Below the pieces are notes generated by a model. The model worked only from the letters and a program-made list of their open reading frames with translations, made no database searches and was not told the DNA's origin. From Cellulophaga sp. L1A9 (GTDB lineage: Bacteria > Bacteroidota > Bacteroidia > Flavobacteriales > Flavobacteriaceae), in the NCBI RefSeq assembly GCF_009797025.1, contig NZ_CP047027.1, positions 2,790,001 through 2,854,000 of the forward strand: a DNA stretch of 64,000 bases. Direction: 5' to 3'. Positions 17,520-26,415 of the stretch are shown piece by piece; position 1 is the stretch's first letter, and each line of letters starts with the position of its first letter. The translations under genes were made by a program, and so were the position numbers.

Positions 17520-18677
17520 CTAAAATGTAGGTTGTGCTAAATATAAAAAACCTTGAAACTCATACCCTAAATCATACATATTTACAATATAAAAGTAGAT
17601 GCCTGATGGTAAACCTGCGTCTCTCTGAATCACGTTGTTATCTATATTAGAAATTCCTGCAAATTCATTCGTATAATTTTCTTGTCTAAAGACTAAAAGG
17701 CCATTCCGATCATATAATTTTAATTCATTCTGATCAGATAATTCTAACTCTTCAATGACTAAAACATCATTAATGCCATCACCGTTGGGAGATAAATAGA
17801 AATTATCAATGGTTAAACGGTCTTGTGGTACCAGCAAGCTACCAATAGTAATAATTTCATAATCATCAGGTAGAAATTCTTCTGAAGTGATAATACCATT
17901 TTCAGCATCACCACTTACTGCAGCATTGCCTAGAATATCCCATTTTTGTTCTGCTTTACTCCAACCTACAACCAGTAAGTTTTCGGTGACTTCTGTTAAT
18001 GTATTTATAGCACTTCTAGTATTCCATGATATGGTTACGGTAGAAGGGACGCTACTTTCTAAACGCCAAAATTCTTGTGTGTTGATTAAACTTAATTGTC
18101 GGTCTTTATCTCCAGTGTCAAAAGTTTGAGTGAATGATAAGGGTGCATTAGGGTTCTCAAAAAAGTATGCACATTTTGCTGTTAAGTTTACGCTATTACT
18201 ATTTAAAATTAATGGACGCAATTGAAACTCGTCTCCAATAGGAAATTGATAGGTCTGTTGGTTGGTCATTAAAGCATACCCATTTACTTTAGACATATTG
18301 CTTTCGCCATTGTGCATGGCATTGTCTAAGAGTCCAAAATAAATGTCTTGCAATGATTTTTGGGTCATGATATCTCCACCAATAAAATTTACGTTGTTGG
18401 TAGCGTTGGCTGCAATGTTTAAGGTGACCCCGCTATCTGCAAATATTTCAAAATCATAAAAGATAGGAGAAACTGTTCCTTGGATATTTAAAAAACGGGA
18501 ACCGTAAAAGCCTACCAAACCTAAGTTTTGATCAAAGGGGGCATTATTAATAAAGTTGGTGTGAAAACCCACCTCGGCGCCATCATGCAACTGCATGCCA
18601 CCGGTATGGTTTAATGCCGTTTGCGCATGACTTGCCAGACCAACAAATAAAAATAGGATGTAGTGTAGGTACTTCAT
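17520..18677 (-). CDS. Surface protein with T9SS type B sorting domain (cassette 1 partner)
   Basis: A 385-residue paralogue of the protein encoded at 9908-11065, of identical length and organisation: signal peptide (ending near SHAQ), an unrecognised N-terminal region with HTNFINNAPFDQNLGLVGFY and QTYQFPIGDEFQLRPL, and a type B sorting domain (about 293-385; LSPNGDGINDVLVIEE, LKLYDRNGLLVF, LPSGIYFYIVNMYD, FQGFLYLA). It begins 1 bp after the stop of the 1158-residue repeat protein gene, so expression is tightly coupled. No gene for a PorP/SprF-like outer-membrane partner, which type B substrates usually need, lies beside it. Confidence 0.9.
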   Translation of the reverse strand: MKYLHYILFLFVGLASHAQTALNHTGGMQLHDGAEVGFHTNFINNAPFDQNLGLVGFYGSRFLNIQGTVSPIFYDFEIFADSGVTLNIAANATNNVNFIGGDIMTQKSLQDIYFGLLDNAMHNGESNMSKVNGYALMTNQQTYQFPIGDEFQLRPLILNSNSVNLTAKCAYFFENPNAPLSFTQTFDTGDKDRQLSLINTQEFWRLESSVPSTVTISWNTRSAINTLTEVTENLLVVGWSKAEQKWDILGNAAVSGDAENGIITSEEFLPDDYEIITIGSLLVPQDRLTIDNFYLSPNGDGINDVLVIEELELSDQNELKLYDRNGLLVFRQENYTNEFAGISNIDNNVIQRDAGLPSGIYFYIVNMYDLGYEFQGFLYLAQPTF

Positions 18678-18678
18678 A

Positions 18679-21600
18679 TTAAAAGTCTGTTACGGTAAAG
18701 TAGAAAGAAGCATCAACAAAACTAAGAGACAAATTATTAGCTGTACTATCAAAAGTTGTTCTAGTAATGTCTATTCTAAAGCTTGTGTTTGATGGTACGG
18801 ATGGATTTCGAGAAACTTGTATATTAGTTCCTGCTAGTGATCCTAAAAGTGTTAGTTGAACAATGTAGTCTTCATCAGGCATTGTTGTTGTAAAATTCAC
18901 ATCGTATCTGCCGGCGGAAAAGCGAGTAACAATTGCTCCGTTGACGTTTGCTGGTGAACCTCCTGAGGCAACCTTTCCCATAGCAACAACAGCAGGAGCT
19001 TTCCAATCTGTTCCTGTTGCGGTAGAGGTTAATACTTGACCGTTAGTTCCTGTATCGCCATCTTTATCTTTAAAGCTGCCGTCTAATTGCATGTTGTTTG
19101 CAACGTGTAAACTTTCATTAGGAGTAGCCGTACCAATACCTACGTTCTGATTCGCTATTATTCTAAGTGCTTCGGTACCACCTGTTCCGAACGCTAGTTG
19201 GTCAGCTGCGTTACTGTACATGCCTGTATCAGCGTCACCTGTAAATCTATAAGAAGGTTGTCCTGGTGTACCATCTGAGTTGGTTAAACCAGAAGTTCTG
19301 ATTGATCCGTCTACTGTAAGTTTATTTAATAAGCCCGTGTTTGTTCCAATACCAAATCTATTGTTTGTACTGTCCCAAAAAAGCTCTGCATTATTCTCTA
19401 GTAATCCACTTGCTCCATCAGAGAAAAAGATTGAACCTGCAGTACCCATGGGTATGCTGGTTGCAGGATCTTCCCAAGTAGCAAGACCTGCACCATCGGT
19501 AGTTAAGATCTGCCCACTACCTCCAAGCGTATTTGAAATAGTATTTGCACCAATAGTTGCTGTACCTGTTGTGGTTAATGTTCCTGATGTAGAAACGTCA
19601 TCTGTAAATATTGGGTTAATTTTTGAACCGTCTATTGCGGCTCCTGTATTTACATCAGCATCAACAATAGAATTGTCTTCTATTTTACTAGTTCCAATAC
19701 TGTTGGTTACAACTTGTAATCCATTTGTAGCATCAATTTCAATAGTTGTACCATCAACTAAAACATCCAAAGCATTTGTTGTAGCATCATTTTCTAGACC
19801 AGCTCCAGCAACATCTGCATTTAAATTAGTAGCTGTGATCACATTGTCTTCAATTTCAAGAATACCAGTGTTTGTTAATGTGGCGTCACCAGTAATGGTA
19901 TTTGGTTGCGCAATACCTGAACCATCACCAATAAATATATTGGCATCAGCTAAGGCATTAGAACCCGTAATTTGAAAGTCTACATAAGTTTTTACAGCTT
20001 GTTCCGTTGGAAATAGTGTAGCTGAGTTAGTTGCTAAAGTACCGTCGTTTGATTTATTAGCAGTATCTTCTTTAACTGCCGCGTCAAAAAAGGCACCACC
20101 GTCAGTTCCACTTGCAGTTATAGAATTGTTTGCATCAAGACTTACAATAGTTTGATTAGAAACTTCAGTATCAACATAAGTTTTTACAGCTTGTTCCGTT
20201 GGGAACAGAGTAGCTGAGTTAGTTGCTAAAGTACCGTCGTTTGATTTATTTGCGGTATCTTCTTTCACTGTCGCGTCAAAAAAAGCACCACCGTCAGTTC
20301 CACTTGCAGTTATAGAATTGTTTGCATCAAGACTTACAATAGTTTGATTAGAAACTTCAGTGTCAACATAAGTTTTTACAGCTTGTTCCGTTGGAAACAG
20401 AGTAGCTGAGTTAGTTGCTAAAGTACCATCATTTGATTTATTTGCGGTATCTTCTTTCACTGCCGCGTCAAAAAAAGCGCCACCGTCAGTTCCACTTGCA
20501 GTTATAGAATTGTTTGCATCAAGACTTACAATAGTTTGATTAGAAACTTCAGTATCAACATAAGTTTTTACAGCTTGTTCCGTTGGAAACAGAATAGCTG
20601 AGTTAGCTATCAAAGTTCCGTCATTTGATTTATTTGCGGTATCTTCTTTAACTGATGCGTCATAAAATGCACCGCCATCTATTGCGCTTGTAGATATAGC
20701 GTTTCCTGTGTCACCGCTAACTATAATTTGAGCAGAACCACCAACAGCAGCATCTACATATGCCCTGTTAGCAGCATCTAAAGGAGTGCTCAATGGATTA
20801 GTTGAAGGTAAGGTTGCTAAATTTGTGATAGCAAATGTACCCATATCTATATCTGCAGTAGCAACTCCAAAATCGCTAATAGCTACAGTACTTTTGTCTA
20901 ACCATACAGCATCACCCAGTGCGTCTGTACCTAATAGTCTATTTAAATCTGTAGTAGTATCGGCCCCAATTTTATCAATGGTGATTCCGTCATCTTTTAC
21001 TTGAATTCCGGTAACATTATCAGGGTTTACTTCTATAGTGATATCATCTGCTTTTATACCTAAATCCATAGCAACTAAGGCAGCATCGAGAGTAGTACCT
21101 GTAATAGAACCGTTTGTAGAGGTAACATCTTCGCCTAAGTTGGTGGCTAAAGTTGCAGCATCTTGCCACTCAGGATCTCCAGTAGCGCTAGTTCCTAAAA
21201 TTTTATTTTCATCACCTGCAGTAGTTCCTATTTTATCTGTAGTTACGGCATCATCTGCAAGTTCTAAAGTATTTACCGCATTGTTTGCAAGTTTTGCATT
21301 CGTAATCGCATCATCAGCGACATCAGCTTCCGCAATAGTACCGTCTAGAATATCTTCCGAAAGTATGGTTTCATTTAAAATCTTATCGTTAGTTACAGCG
21401 TCTACAGCAAGTTTTGTATTGGTGATTCCTGCATCAGCGACTCTTATCTGGGTATCTTTTAAAGTAGCACCGTCTCCATTGGTTACAATTATAGAGTTAT
21501 CAGCGCTTGTACCTGCTACCAATTCATTTGAAAGTAATTTTCCAGAAACATTATCTACATTTAATGGAGCCCATTCTACAAAAGAAGAATTATTGGTTTG

Positions 21601-22155
21601 CAAAATAGTATTTGGTAATCCGGGAGCCATCTTTCCAAATTGTATCGTTCCATTCTGTATTTTAGCATTGCTTACTGCATTATCTGCTAATTTATTCTGA
21701 GTAACAGCACCGTCTACTAATTTTATACTACTGATGGTTCCATCTTGTATGTTTGTAGCATTCAATAGGCCTACTTCAAAATTATAATTGCTATCTGTAG
21801 TTTTAGTAATGGTAATTGTTTCAAAATTACCTGGATTTTCTAATGCCTCACTAGTAAAAGTTAATGCATCACCAAAGGCTTCACAAATATTAATCCATTG
21901 CGTTCCATCATAATAATGTAAGCATTGCTCTTCAGTATTATAGACCATAGCACCTTCTAAGGGAAGAATAGCATTCATCTGAACCGTATTTACTCGGTTA
22001 ATTACAAAAGCTTTATCAATGCTTTCTAATTCTAATAAGGATGCTGGGTTTATAGTTTGTGGGTTGCTTCCTATTTTAACTTGGGCATGAAGAAGTCCGG
22101 TTCCAAGGAATAGAAATGCTATAATTACAACTGTTTTGAAATTAAAATTGCGCAT
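18679..22155 (-). CDS. Large secreted tail-fibre-like repeat protein (cassette 1, 1158 aa)
   Basis: Smaller relative of the giant protein at 11076-17270. It has a signal peptide (about 1-25, ending LLHAQ), the same head (ASLLELESIDKAFVINRV; GAMVYNTEEQCLHYY), a middle of short beta-strand repeats (DAVTNDKILN, DDAITNAKLANNAVN), a 64-residue repeat sharing KEDTANKSNDGTL and FPTEQAVKTYVD with the larger protein, the GIGTNTGLLNKLTVDGSI and VGIGTATPNESLHVANNMQL segments, and a C-terminal beta-rich domain (about 1050-1158) ending FYFTVTDF. Like the larger protein it lacks a T9SS sorting domain. A trimeric fibre or adhesin is likely; binding target unknown. Confidence 0.85.
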   Translation of the reverse strand: MRNFNFKTVVIIAFLFLGTGLLHAQVKIGSNPQTINPASLLELESIDKAFVINRVNTVQMNAILPLEGAMVYNTEEQCLHYYDGTQWINICEAFGDALTFTSEALENPGNFETITITKTTDSNYNFEVGLLNATNIQDGTISSIKLVDGAVTQNKLADNAVSNAKIQNGTIQFGKMAPGLPNTILQTNNSSFVEWAPLNVDNVSGKLLSNELVAGTSADNSIIVTNGDGATLKDTQIRVADAGITNTKLAVDAVTNDKILNETILSEDILDGTIAEADVADDAITNAKLANNAVNTLELADDAVTTDKIGTTAGDENKILGTSATGDPEWQDAATLATNLGEDVTSTNGSITGTTLDAALVAMDLGIKADDITIEVNPDNVTGIQVKDDGITIDKIGADTTTDLNRLLGTDALGDAVWLDKSTVAISDFGVATADIDMGTFAITNLATLPSTNPLSTPLDAANRAYVDAAVGGSAQIIVSGDTGNAISTSAIDGGAFYDASVKEDTANKSNDGTLIANSAILFPTEQAVKTYVDTEVSNQTIVSLDANNSITASGTDGGAFFDAAVKEDTANKSNDGTLATNSATLFPTEQAVKTYVDTEVSNQTIVSLDANNSITASGTDGGAFFDATVKEDTANKSNDGTLATNSATLFPTEQAVKTYVDTEVSNQTIVSLDANNSITASGTDGGAFFDAAVKEDTANKSNDGTLATNSATLFPTEQAVKTYVDFQITGSNALADANIFIGDGSGIAQPNTITGDATLTNTGILEIEDNVITATNLNADVAGAGLENDATTNALDVLVDGTTIEIDATNGLQVVTNSIGTSKIEDNSIVDADVNTGAAIDGSKINPIFTDDVSTSGTLTTTGTATIGANTISNTLGGSGQILTTDGAGLATWEDPATSIPMGTAGSIFFSDGASGLLENNAELFWDSTNNRFGIGTNTGLLNKLTVDGSIRTSGLTNSDGTPGQPSYRFTGDADTGMYSNAADQLAFGTGGTEALRIIANQNVGIGTATPNESLHVANNMQLDGSFKDKDGDTGTNGQVLTSTATGTDWKAPAVVAMGKVASGGSPANVNGAIVTRFSAGRYDVNFTTTMPDEDYIVQLTLLGSLAGTNIQVSRNPSVPSNTSFRIDITRTTFDSTANNLSLSFVDASFYFTVTDF
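19978..20654 (-). repeat. 192-bp tandem coding repeat (3.5 copies)
   Basis: The landmark GTTCCGTTGG recurs at 20001, 20193, 20385 and 20577, exactly 192 bp apart (64 residues). Each full unit encodes KEDTANKSNDGTL, FPTEQAVKTYVDTEVSNQ and SLDANNSITASGTDGGAF. The copy nearest the C-terminus holds only the first half. Copies are nearly identical. Confidence 0.93.
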
Positions 22156-22313
22156 AAGTGTAAGAACTTATTAGGGGTTATTTTTTATAAAACTACAATT
22201 ATATAAAGATTTCACCCCTTTTTTAGGATGAAATGCAATTGCTCTAGTTTAACTGATTGAAAGTTAAGGAATAGCTCTGTAAATAAACAGTTTTTTTTAC
22301 TTTCTAATTAGGG

Positions 22314-23006
22314 TTAAAAGTGTAGGTTTATTCCCTCATACGGGGTTTTATTTTGCTCGAAAATTCTCGCTTTGAAAGCTCCTTTTAATGTGCTATTTTT
22401 ACCTTTAATATGAATGAAACTTCCTTCACGTAAGCCTACTACTGGCGTTGTATTGAAGCAATGGAATTCTTTAATTCTAGTTTCCCTTGTTTCTCCATTA
22501 TGGTTACTTTTTAGATCTGGATCTAGATAATGTGCATTAATATTAAAAGGTACAAGGCCTAAGGTTTTAAAACTAGGAGGGTACACAATAGGCATATCAT
22601 TGGTAGTTTGCATGTTTATACCTGCGATATTGCTTCCTGCGCTGGTTCCAAAATAGGGTGTTCCTGCCAAAATTTTGTTTTTCAATACATCCATTAATTC
22701 CAATTCATGCAATTGTTTTACTAGGAGAAAGGTATTCCCGCCACCCGTAAAAAAAGCCTTAGCATCAGAGATTCCTTTTGCTACATCTTCATAGGTGTGT
22801 AGCCCCACAACTTTTTTACCTATGGTCCCAAATGCCTTTGCAACAAGGGCTGTGTATTCATCATGGGAAATTCCGCCAGGTCTGGCATAAGGGATAAAGG
22901 TTATGGTGTCTATATCTTTAAAAAAGTCTTCTAGCGTTTCTAAAAGATAGGCCAAATAATCCTCCCCGTGTAATGTAGATGTGCTAGCAAGCAGTAAATT
23001 TTTCAA
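22314..23006 (-). CDS. pepE: Peptidase E (alpha-aspartyl dipeptidase, S51 family)
   Basis: The 230-residue product matches the length of enterobacterial PepE, which cleaves dipeptides with N-terminal Asp. It shows AFFTGGGNTFLLVKQLHE, the nucleophile elbow FGTSAGSNIAG (Ser) and INAHYLDPD with the conserved His. There is no signal peptide, so it acts in the cytoplasm. It is transcribed alone, in the same direction as the fibre cassettes but 158 bp upstream of them, and I see no functional link. Confidence 0.93.
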   Translation of the reverse strand: MKNLLLASTSTLHGEDYLAYLLETLEDFFKDIDTITFIPYARPGGISHDEYTALVAKAFGTIGKKVVGLHTYEDVAKGISDAKAFFTGGGNTFLLVKQLHELELMDVLKNKILAGTPYFGTSAGSNIAGINMQTTNDMPIVYPPSFKTLGLVPFNINAHYLDPDLKSNHNGETRETRIKEFHCFNTTPVVGLREGSFIHIKGKNSTLKGAFKARIFEQNKTPYEGINLHF

Positions 23007-23183
23007 TTTGTAGTATTTTTTGATCTGCTAAATTAACAAAAGTTTAATGGTGCTTTATTTTTTTTTGAGGGTAACTTATATTTCCTTTATACTTAACTTT
23101 AACTTGTACTAATACAAACAGTAGTATAGATGTGAAACTAGGAGGGTTTTTACTCTACTTGTTTCTTAGATAAAAATAACCTT

Positions 23184-23945
23184 ATGAAAAAAATTATACT
23201 TTTTGTATTTTTTATTGCTTTCTCAACCGCTCAAATTTTTGCTCAGAATGGAGACCGTACTTTATTACGTGGTAAAGTAATGTACCGCAATAGTAATGTG
23301 CAGAATGAAAATGTAATTAATGTAACTACGGAATTAGGGGTGATAACCAATTCTGATGGAGAATATGCTATCAATGTTAAAGAGGGCGATGAATTGGTGT
23401 TTACCGCATTGAACTATCAAATGAAGCGTGTCATTATTACGGCCGAAATATTAGCGAACAATAGACTTGTCGTTGAGGTGAATGAAAAGGTAACGGAATT
23501 AGATGAAGTAGTCGTGGGTCCAGAAAATCAAGAAGCTTTTCTTGTTGTAAAAAATGAAGAGTTTAAAAAATACGAGTACGGTATTGATGAGACTTCAAGA
23601 GTAGAAAACATTGCTTTGTCTGATCAGGAACGAGGGATGACCAACGGGATAAACTTTGTGAATATCTTTAAGGCCATCAAAAAAGGAATTAAAAATGAGG
23701 ACGGTACCACAACCGAAGCAGCTCCTAGATTAAAAGTGAGTGATGTGCTTCGTCAGGTATATGATGATCAATTCTTTGTGTCTGATTTGCAATTGCCACA
23801 AGATAAGATTAATCAATTTTTATATTACTGCGATACGCGCTTGCCTGAACAATCACTACTTAAAAAGACCAATGAGTTTGAACTAATTGACTTTTTAGTG
23901 AATGCAAGCAAGGATTTTCGCGCAGAATTAGATGATAAAAACTAG
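23184..23945 (+). CDS. Secreted carboxypeptidase-regulatory-like domain protein, array member 1
   Basis: A 253-residue protein with a signal peptide (ending near IFAQ) followed by a CarboxypepD_reg-like beta-sandwich (LRGKVMYRNSNVQNENVINV, TNSDGEYAINVKEGDELVF, MKRVIIT) and the linker ELDEVVVGPE. The C-terminal half (about 115-253) is shared only with the next three genes and ends with the motif KINQFLYYCDTRL. The N-terminal domain is like those on TonB-dependent receptors but there is no barrel. It is the first of four adjacent paralogues. Role unknown. Confidence 0.82.
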   Translation: MKKIILFVFFIAFSTAQIFAQNGDRTLLRGKVMYRNSNVQNENVINVTTELGVITNSDGEYAINVKEGDELVFTALNYQMKRVIITAEILANNRLVVEVNEKVTELDEVVVGPENQEAFLVVKNEEFKKYEYGIDETSRVENIALSDQERGMTNGINFVNIFKAIKKGIKNEDGTTTEAAPRLKVSDVLRQVYDDQFFVSDLQLPQDKINQFLYYCDTRLPEQSLLKKTNEFELIDFLVNASKDFRAELDDKN

Positions 23946-24702
23946 CCTTTATACCGCTTGTTTTTTTATCTGTGCCGCAAACTTGCAGGCACAAAACACT
24001 GTTTCTAAAGAAATAAAAGGTAGGGTATCTAGTGAAGATGGAGATGTAGCCGCTACTCATGTGCTAAATAGTAGCGCTCAAAAAGCAGCGATTACAGATA
24101 TAGATGGTTTTTTTACGGTATCGGCGCGTCTAAATGATACGATTGTATTCTCTGCAGTACAGTTTCAACGAAAAGAGATTGTAGTCACTAAAGAAATACT
24201 AGCGAGTAAAGCCCTCTATATTACCTTAGATCCTGCGCAAAATGCTTTAAATGAAGTTGTGGTTATGCCTTTTAATTTAAGTGGAGCGCTGGGGCGAGAT
24301 ATGAATAAAATGGAGGTAGATCCGCCATTGACAGCAGCAAGTCTGGGATTGCCGAATGCTTTTGTTGAGAAGATGACCCAAGCAGAACGTAAGGCTTTCT
24401 CAGCAAGATCAGGAGGACCTTTGATAGCTATACTTAATGCAGTTTCTGGTGAAGCAAAAAGATTGCGCCTGATTCGTGAGCGTATGGCAAAATATACGCG
24501 TACGGAGTTTATTCGAAAAGCTTATCATGATTCTTTATATGTGAAGCAATTGAAAATACCTGTAGATAAAATCAATGATTTTATGTATTTCTGCGAGGTA
24601 GATTCCTCTTTTGCAGCACTTGATAAGAAAGATAACTTAAGTATTTGGGAATTTATGCTGCAGAAGAGTTTTGCCTACCGAAAAAATTATGAATTAGATT
24701 GA
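23932..24702 (+). CDS. Secreted carboxypeptidase-regulatory-like domain protein, array member 2
   Basis: A 256-residue paralogue of its neighbours with a signal peptide (ending near NLQAQ), a beta-sandwich domain (KGRVSSEDGDVAATHVLN, AAITDIDGFFTVSARLNDTI), LNEVVVMPFNLSG and the family motif KINDFMYFCEVD. ATG 23932 lies inside the previous gene and overlaps it by 14 bp in another frame, which suggests translational coupling. A conserved LGLPNAFVEKMTQAERKAF segment is shared with members 3 and 4. Confidence 0.82.
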   Translation: MIKTSLYTACFFICAANLQAQNTVSKEIKGRVSSEDGDVAATHVLNSSAQKAAITDIDGFFTVSARLNDTIVFSAVQFQRKEIVVTKEILASKALYITLDPAQNALNEVVVMPFNLSGALGRDMNKMEVDPPLTAASLGLPNAFVEKMTQAERKAFSARSGGPLIAILNAVSGEAKRLRLIRERMAKYTRTEFIRKAYHDSLYVKQLKIPVDKINDFMYFCEVDSSFAALDKKDNLSIWEFMLQKSFAYRKNYELD

Positions 24703-24740
24703 TCCTTATTTCATGACAAATTTAAACTAACAATTATTCT

Positions 24741-25532
24741 TTGCCTTTGATTAGACATTTAAAAAATACTGTTGTTTTTATACTTTTCGCTGCCAGCTTT
24801 TGTGGACAGGCGCAAAGTCATTTTTCTAAAGCGATAGAAGGAAAAGTTTCTAGTGCAGATGGGGATGTGGCAGCAACGCATGTCATGAATATTTCTACAA
24901 AAAAAGCAGCCATCACAGATATAGACGGCTTTTTTACAATTTCTGCCAGTTTAATGGATACCCTCGTTTTTTCTGCTATTCAATACCAACGAAAAGAAAT
25001 TGTAGTAACCGCAGAGATTCTTACGAGCAAGACCATTTATATCACTTTAGCGCCTGCATTAAACCAATTGAAGGAAGTGGTCGTTATGCCATATAACTTA
25101 ACAGGTAATCTAGCTCAAGATATGCGTAGTGAGCCTGTTGTAGTTGCTGCTACATTAGGGTTGCCTAACGCGTATGTGAAGAAGAAAACACAAAGTGAGC
25201 GTAAACTCATTGAGGCTACTTCGGGGGGTGGTTTGATTGCTGTAACCCCATTAATTAATGCTATAACAGGGAGAACCAAAATGCTTAAAGATCGTGTAAA
25301 GCGCGATGAAAAATATGCCAGAACAGAACGCGTGAGAGCTTTTTATCTTGATACGTTGTATGTAACAGAATTAAAAATTCCGGCATTAAAGATTGATGAT
25401 TTTTTGTATTTCTGTGAAGTAGATGATTCTTTTTCGAGTATCGTTGATACCCACGATAAAATTAGAATATGGGAATTTCTACGAAAAAAAAGCAAGGTGT
25501 ACCGGGAAAATAATACTATAGAAATACCGTAA
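24741..25532 (+). CDS. Secreted carboxypeptidase-regulatory-like domain protein, array member 3
   Basis: A 263-residue paralogue of member 2 (KVSSADGDVAATHVMN, AAITDIDGFFTISASLMDTL, LKEVVVMPYNLTG, KIDDFLYFCEVD). No in-frame ATG lies between the upstream stop (24723-24725) and the signal peptide, so it must start at TTG 24741 or TTG 24747. A basic loop GRTKMLKDRVKRDEKYART is shared with member 4. It has a signal peptide and is probably periplasmic or surface-located. Confidence 0.78.
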   Translation: MPLIRHLKNTVVFILFAASFCGQAQSHFSKAIEGKVSSADGDVAATHVMNISTKKAAITDIDGFFTISASLMDTLVFSAIQYQRKEIVVTAEILTSKTIYITLAPALNQLKEVVVMPYNLTGNLAQDMRSEPVVVAATLGLPNAYVKKKTQSERKLIEATSGGGLIAVTPLINAITGRTKMLKDRVKRDEKYARTERVRAFYLDTLYVTELKIPALKIDDFLYFCEVDDSFSSIVDTHDKIRIWEFLRKKSKVYRENNTIEIP

Positions 25533-25549
25533 TTTAATCCTATTCAACC

Positions 25550-26356
25550 GTGGAAAAAGGCGCTAAAGAATATCTTGTTACAGTAATGCTACTCCTGGCA
25601 GTAGGGGTGCAAGCGCAAGAAAAGGGAGCGACTTTAGAAGGGAATATACAGGTTTCAAATTCAGAATTAGCAGGTATTCATGTGCAAAATGTTACTACCA
25701 AAAAAGCAACCATTACAGACGGTTATGGCTTCTTTGCCCTTGCGGTTCATTTAAATGATACGGTGTTGTTTTCGTCCGTACAGTTGAAAAAGAAAGAAAT
25801 TATAATTACCCAAGCTATTTTAAAAAGCAAGCGGCTTATAGTTCCTTTAGAGGAAGTTGAAAATGAATTGGATGAGGTGGTGGTTATGCCTTATAACTTA
25901 TCGGGAGATTTATCGAAAGATGCATCTGGTTTAAAGCCATCTGTGGTTTCCTCTTCTACCTTAGGCTTGCCCAACACGCATGTGGTAAAAATGACGTATA
26001 ATGAGCGTAAATTGCTAGAAGCAGACCGTGGTACTATGATTAAAGTTCTTCCGCTAGGCTTTGCCATAAATACACATAAAATTTTAAACAGAATTTCGGG
26101 TCGTACGAAAATGCTTAAAGAACGTATAATTAGGGAGGAGAAAAATAATGTAGTAGAGGAATTATTGGCTTATTATCCGGATTCTATTATTACGAAGAAC
26201 CTGAAAATTCCAGACCTGCAACTACATGAGTTTATATACTTCTGTGAGGTAGATGATGATTTCAATGCGCTAATGAAATCTGGAAATCAATTGATTATTT
26301 GGGAGTTTATAGAAAACAAGAGCAAGATATTCTTAAAGAATAATAAACGAGATTAG
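25550..26356 (+). CDS. Secreted carboxypeptidase-regulatory-like domain protein, array member 4
   Basis: A 268-residue paralogue (HVQNVTTKKATITDGYGFF, LDEVVVMPYNLSGDL, GRTKMLKERIIREEK, LHEFIYFCEVDDDF) with a signal peptide ending near GVQAQ. The start is GTG 25550, since the in-frame stop at 25535-25537 leaves no upstream ATG. It begins 17 bp after member 3. Divergence among the four copies points to old tandem duplication. Function unknown. Confidence 0.78.
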   Translation: MEKGAKEYLVTVMLLLAVGVQAQEKGATLEGNIQVSNSELAGIHVQNVTTKKATITDGYGFFALAVHLNDTVLFSSVQLKKKEIIITQAILKSKRLIVPLEEVENELDEVVVMPYNLSGDLSKDASGLKPSVVSSSTLGLPNTHVVKMTYNERKLLEADRGTMIKVLPLGFAINTHKILNRISGRTKMLKERIIREEKNNVVEELLAYYPDSIITKNLKIPDLQLHEFIYFCEVDDDFNALMKSGNQLIIWEFIENKSKIFLKNNKRD

Positions 26357-26415
26357 TTTTACCTTTGGCACAAGCTTTGGTACATTAAATCATGAAAAGA
26401 AGAACACTAAATACT

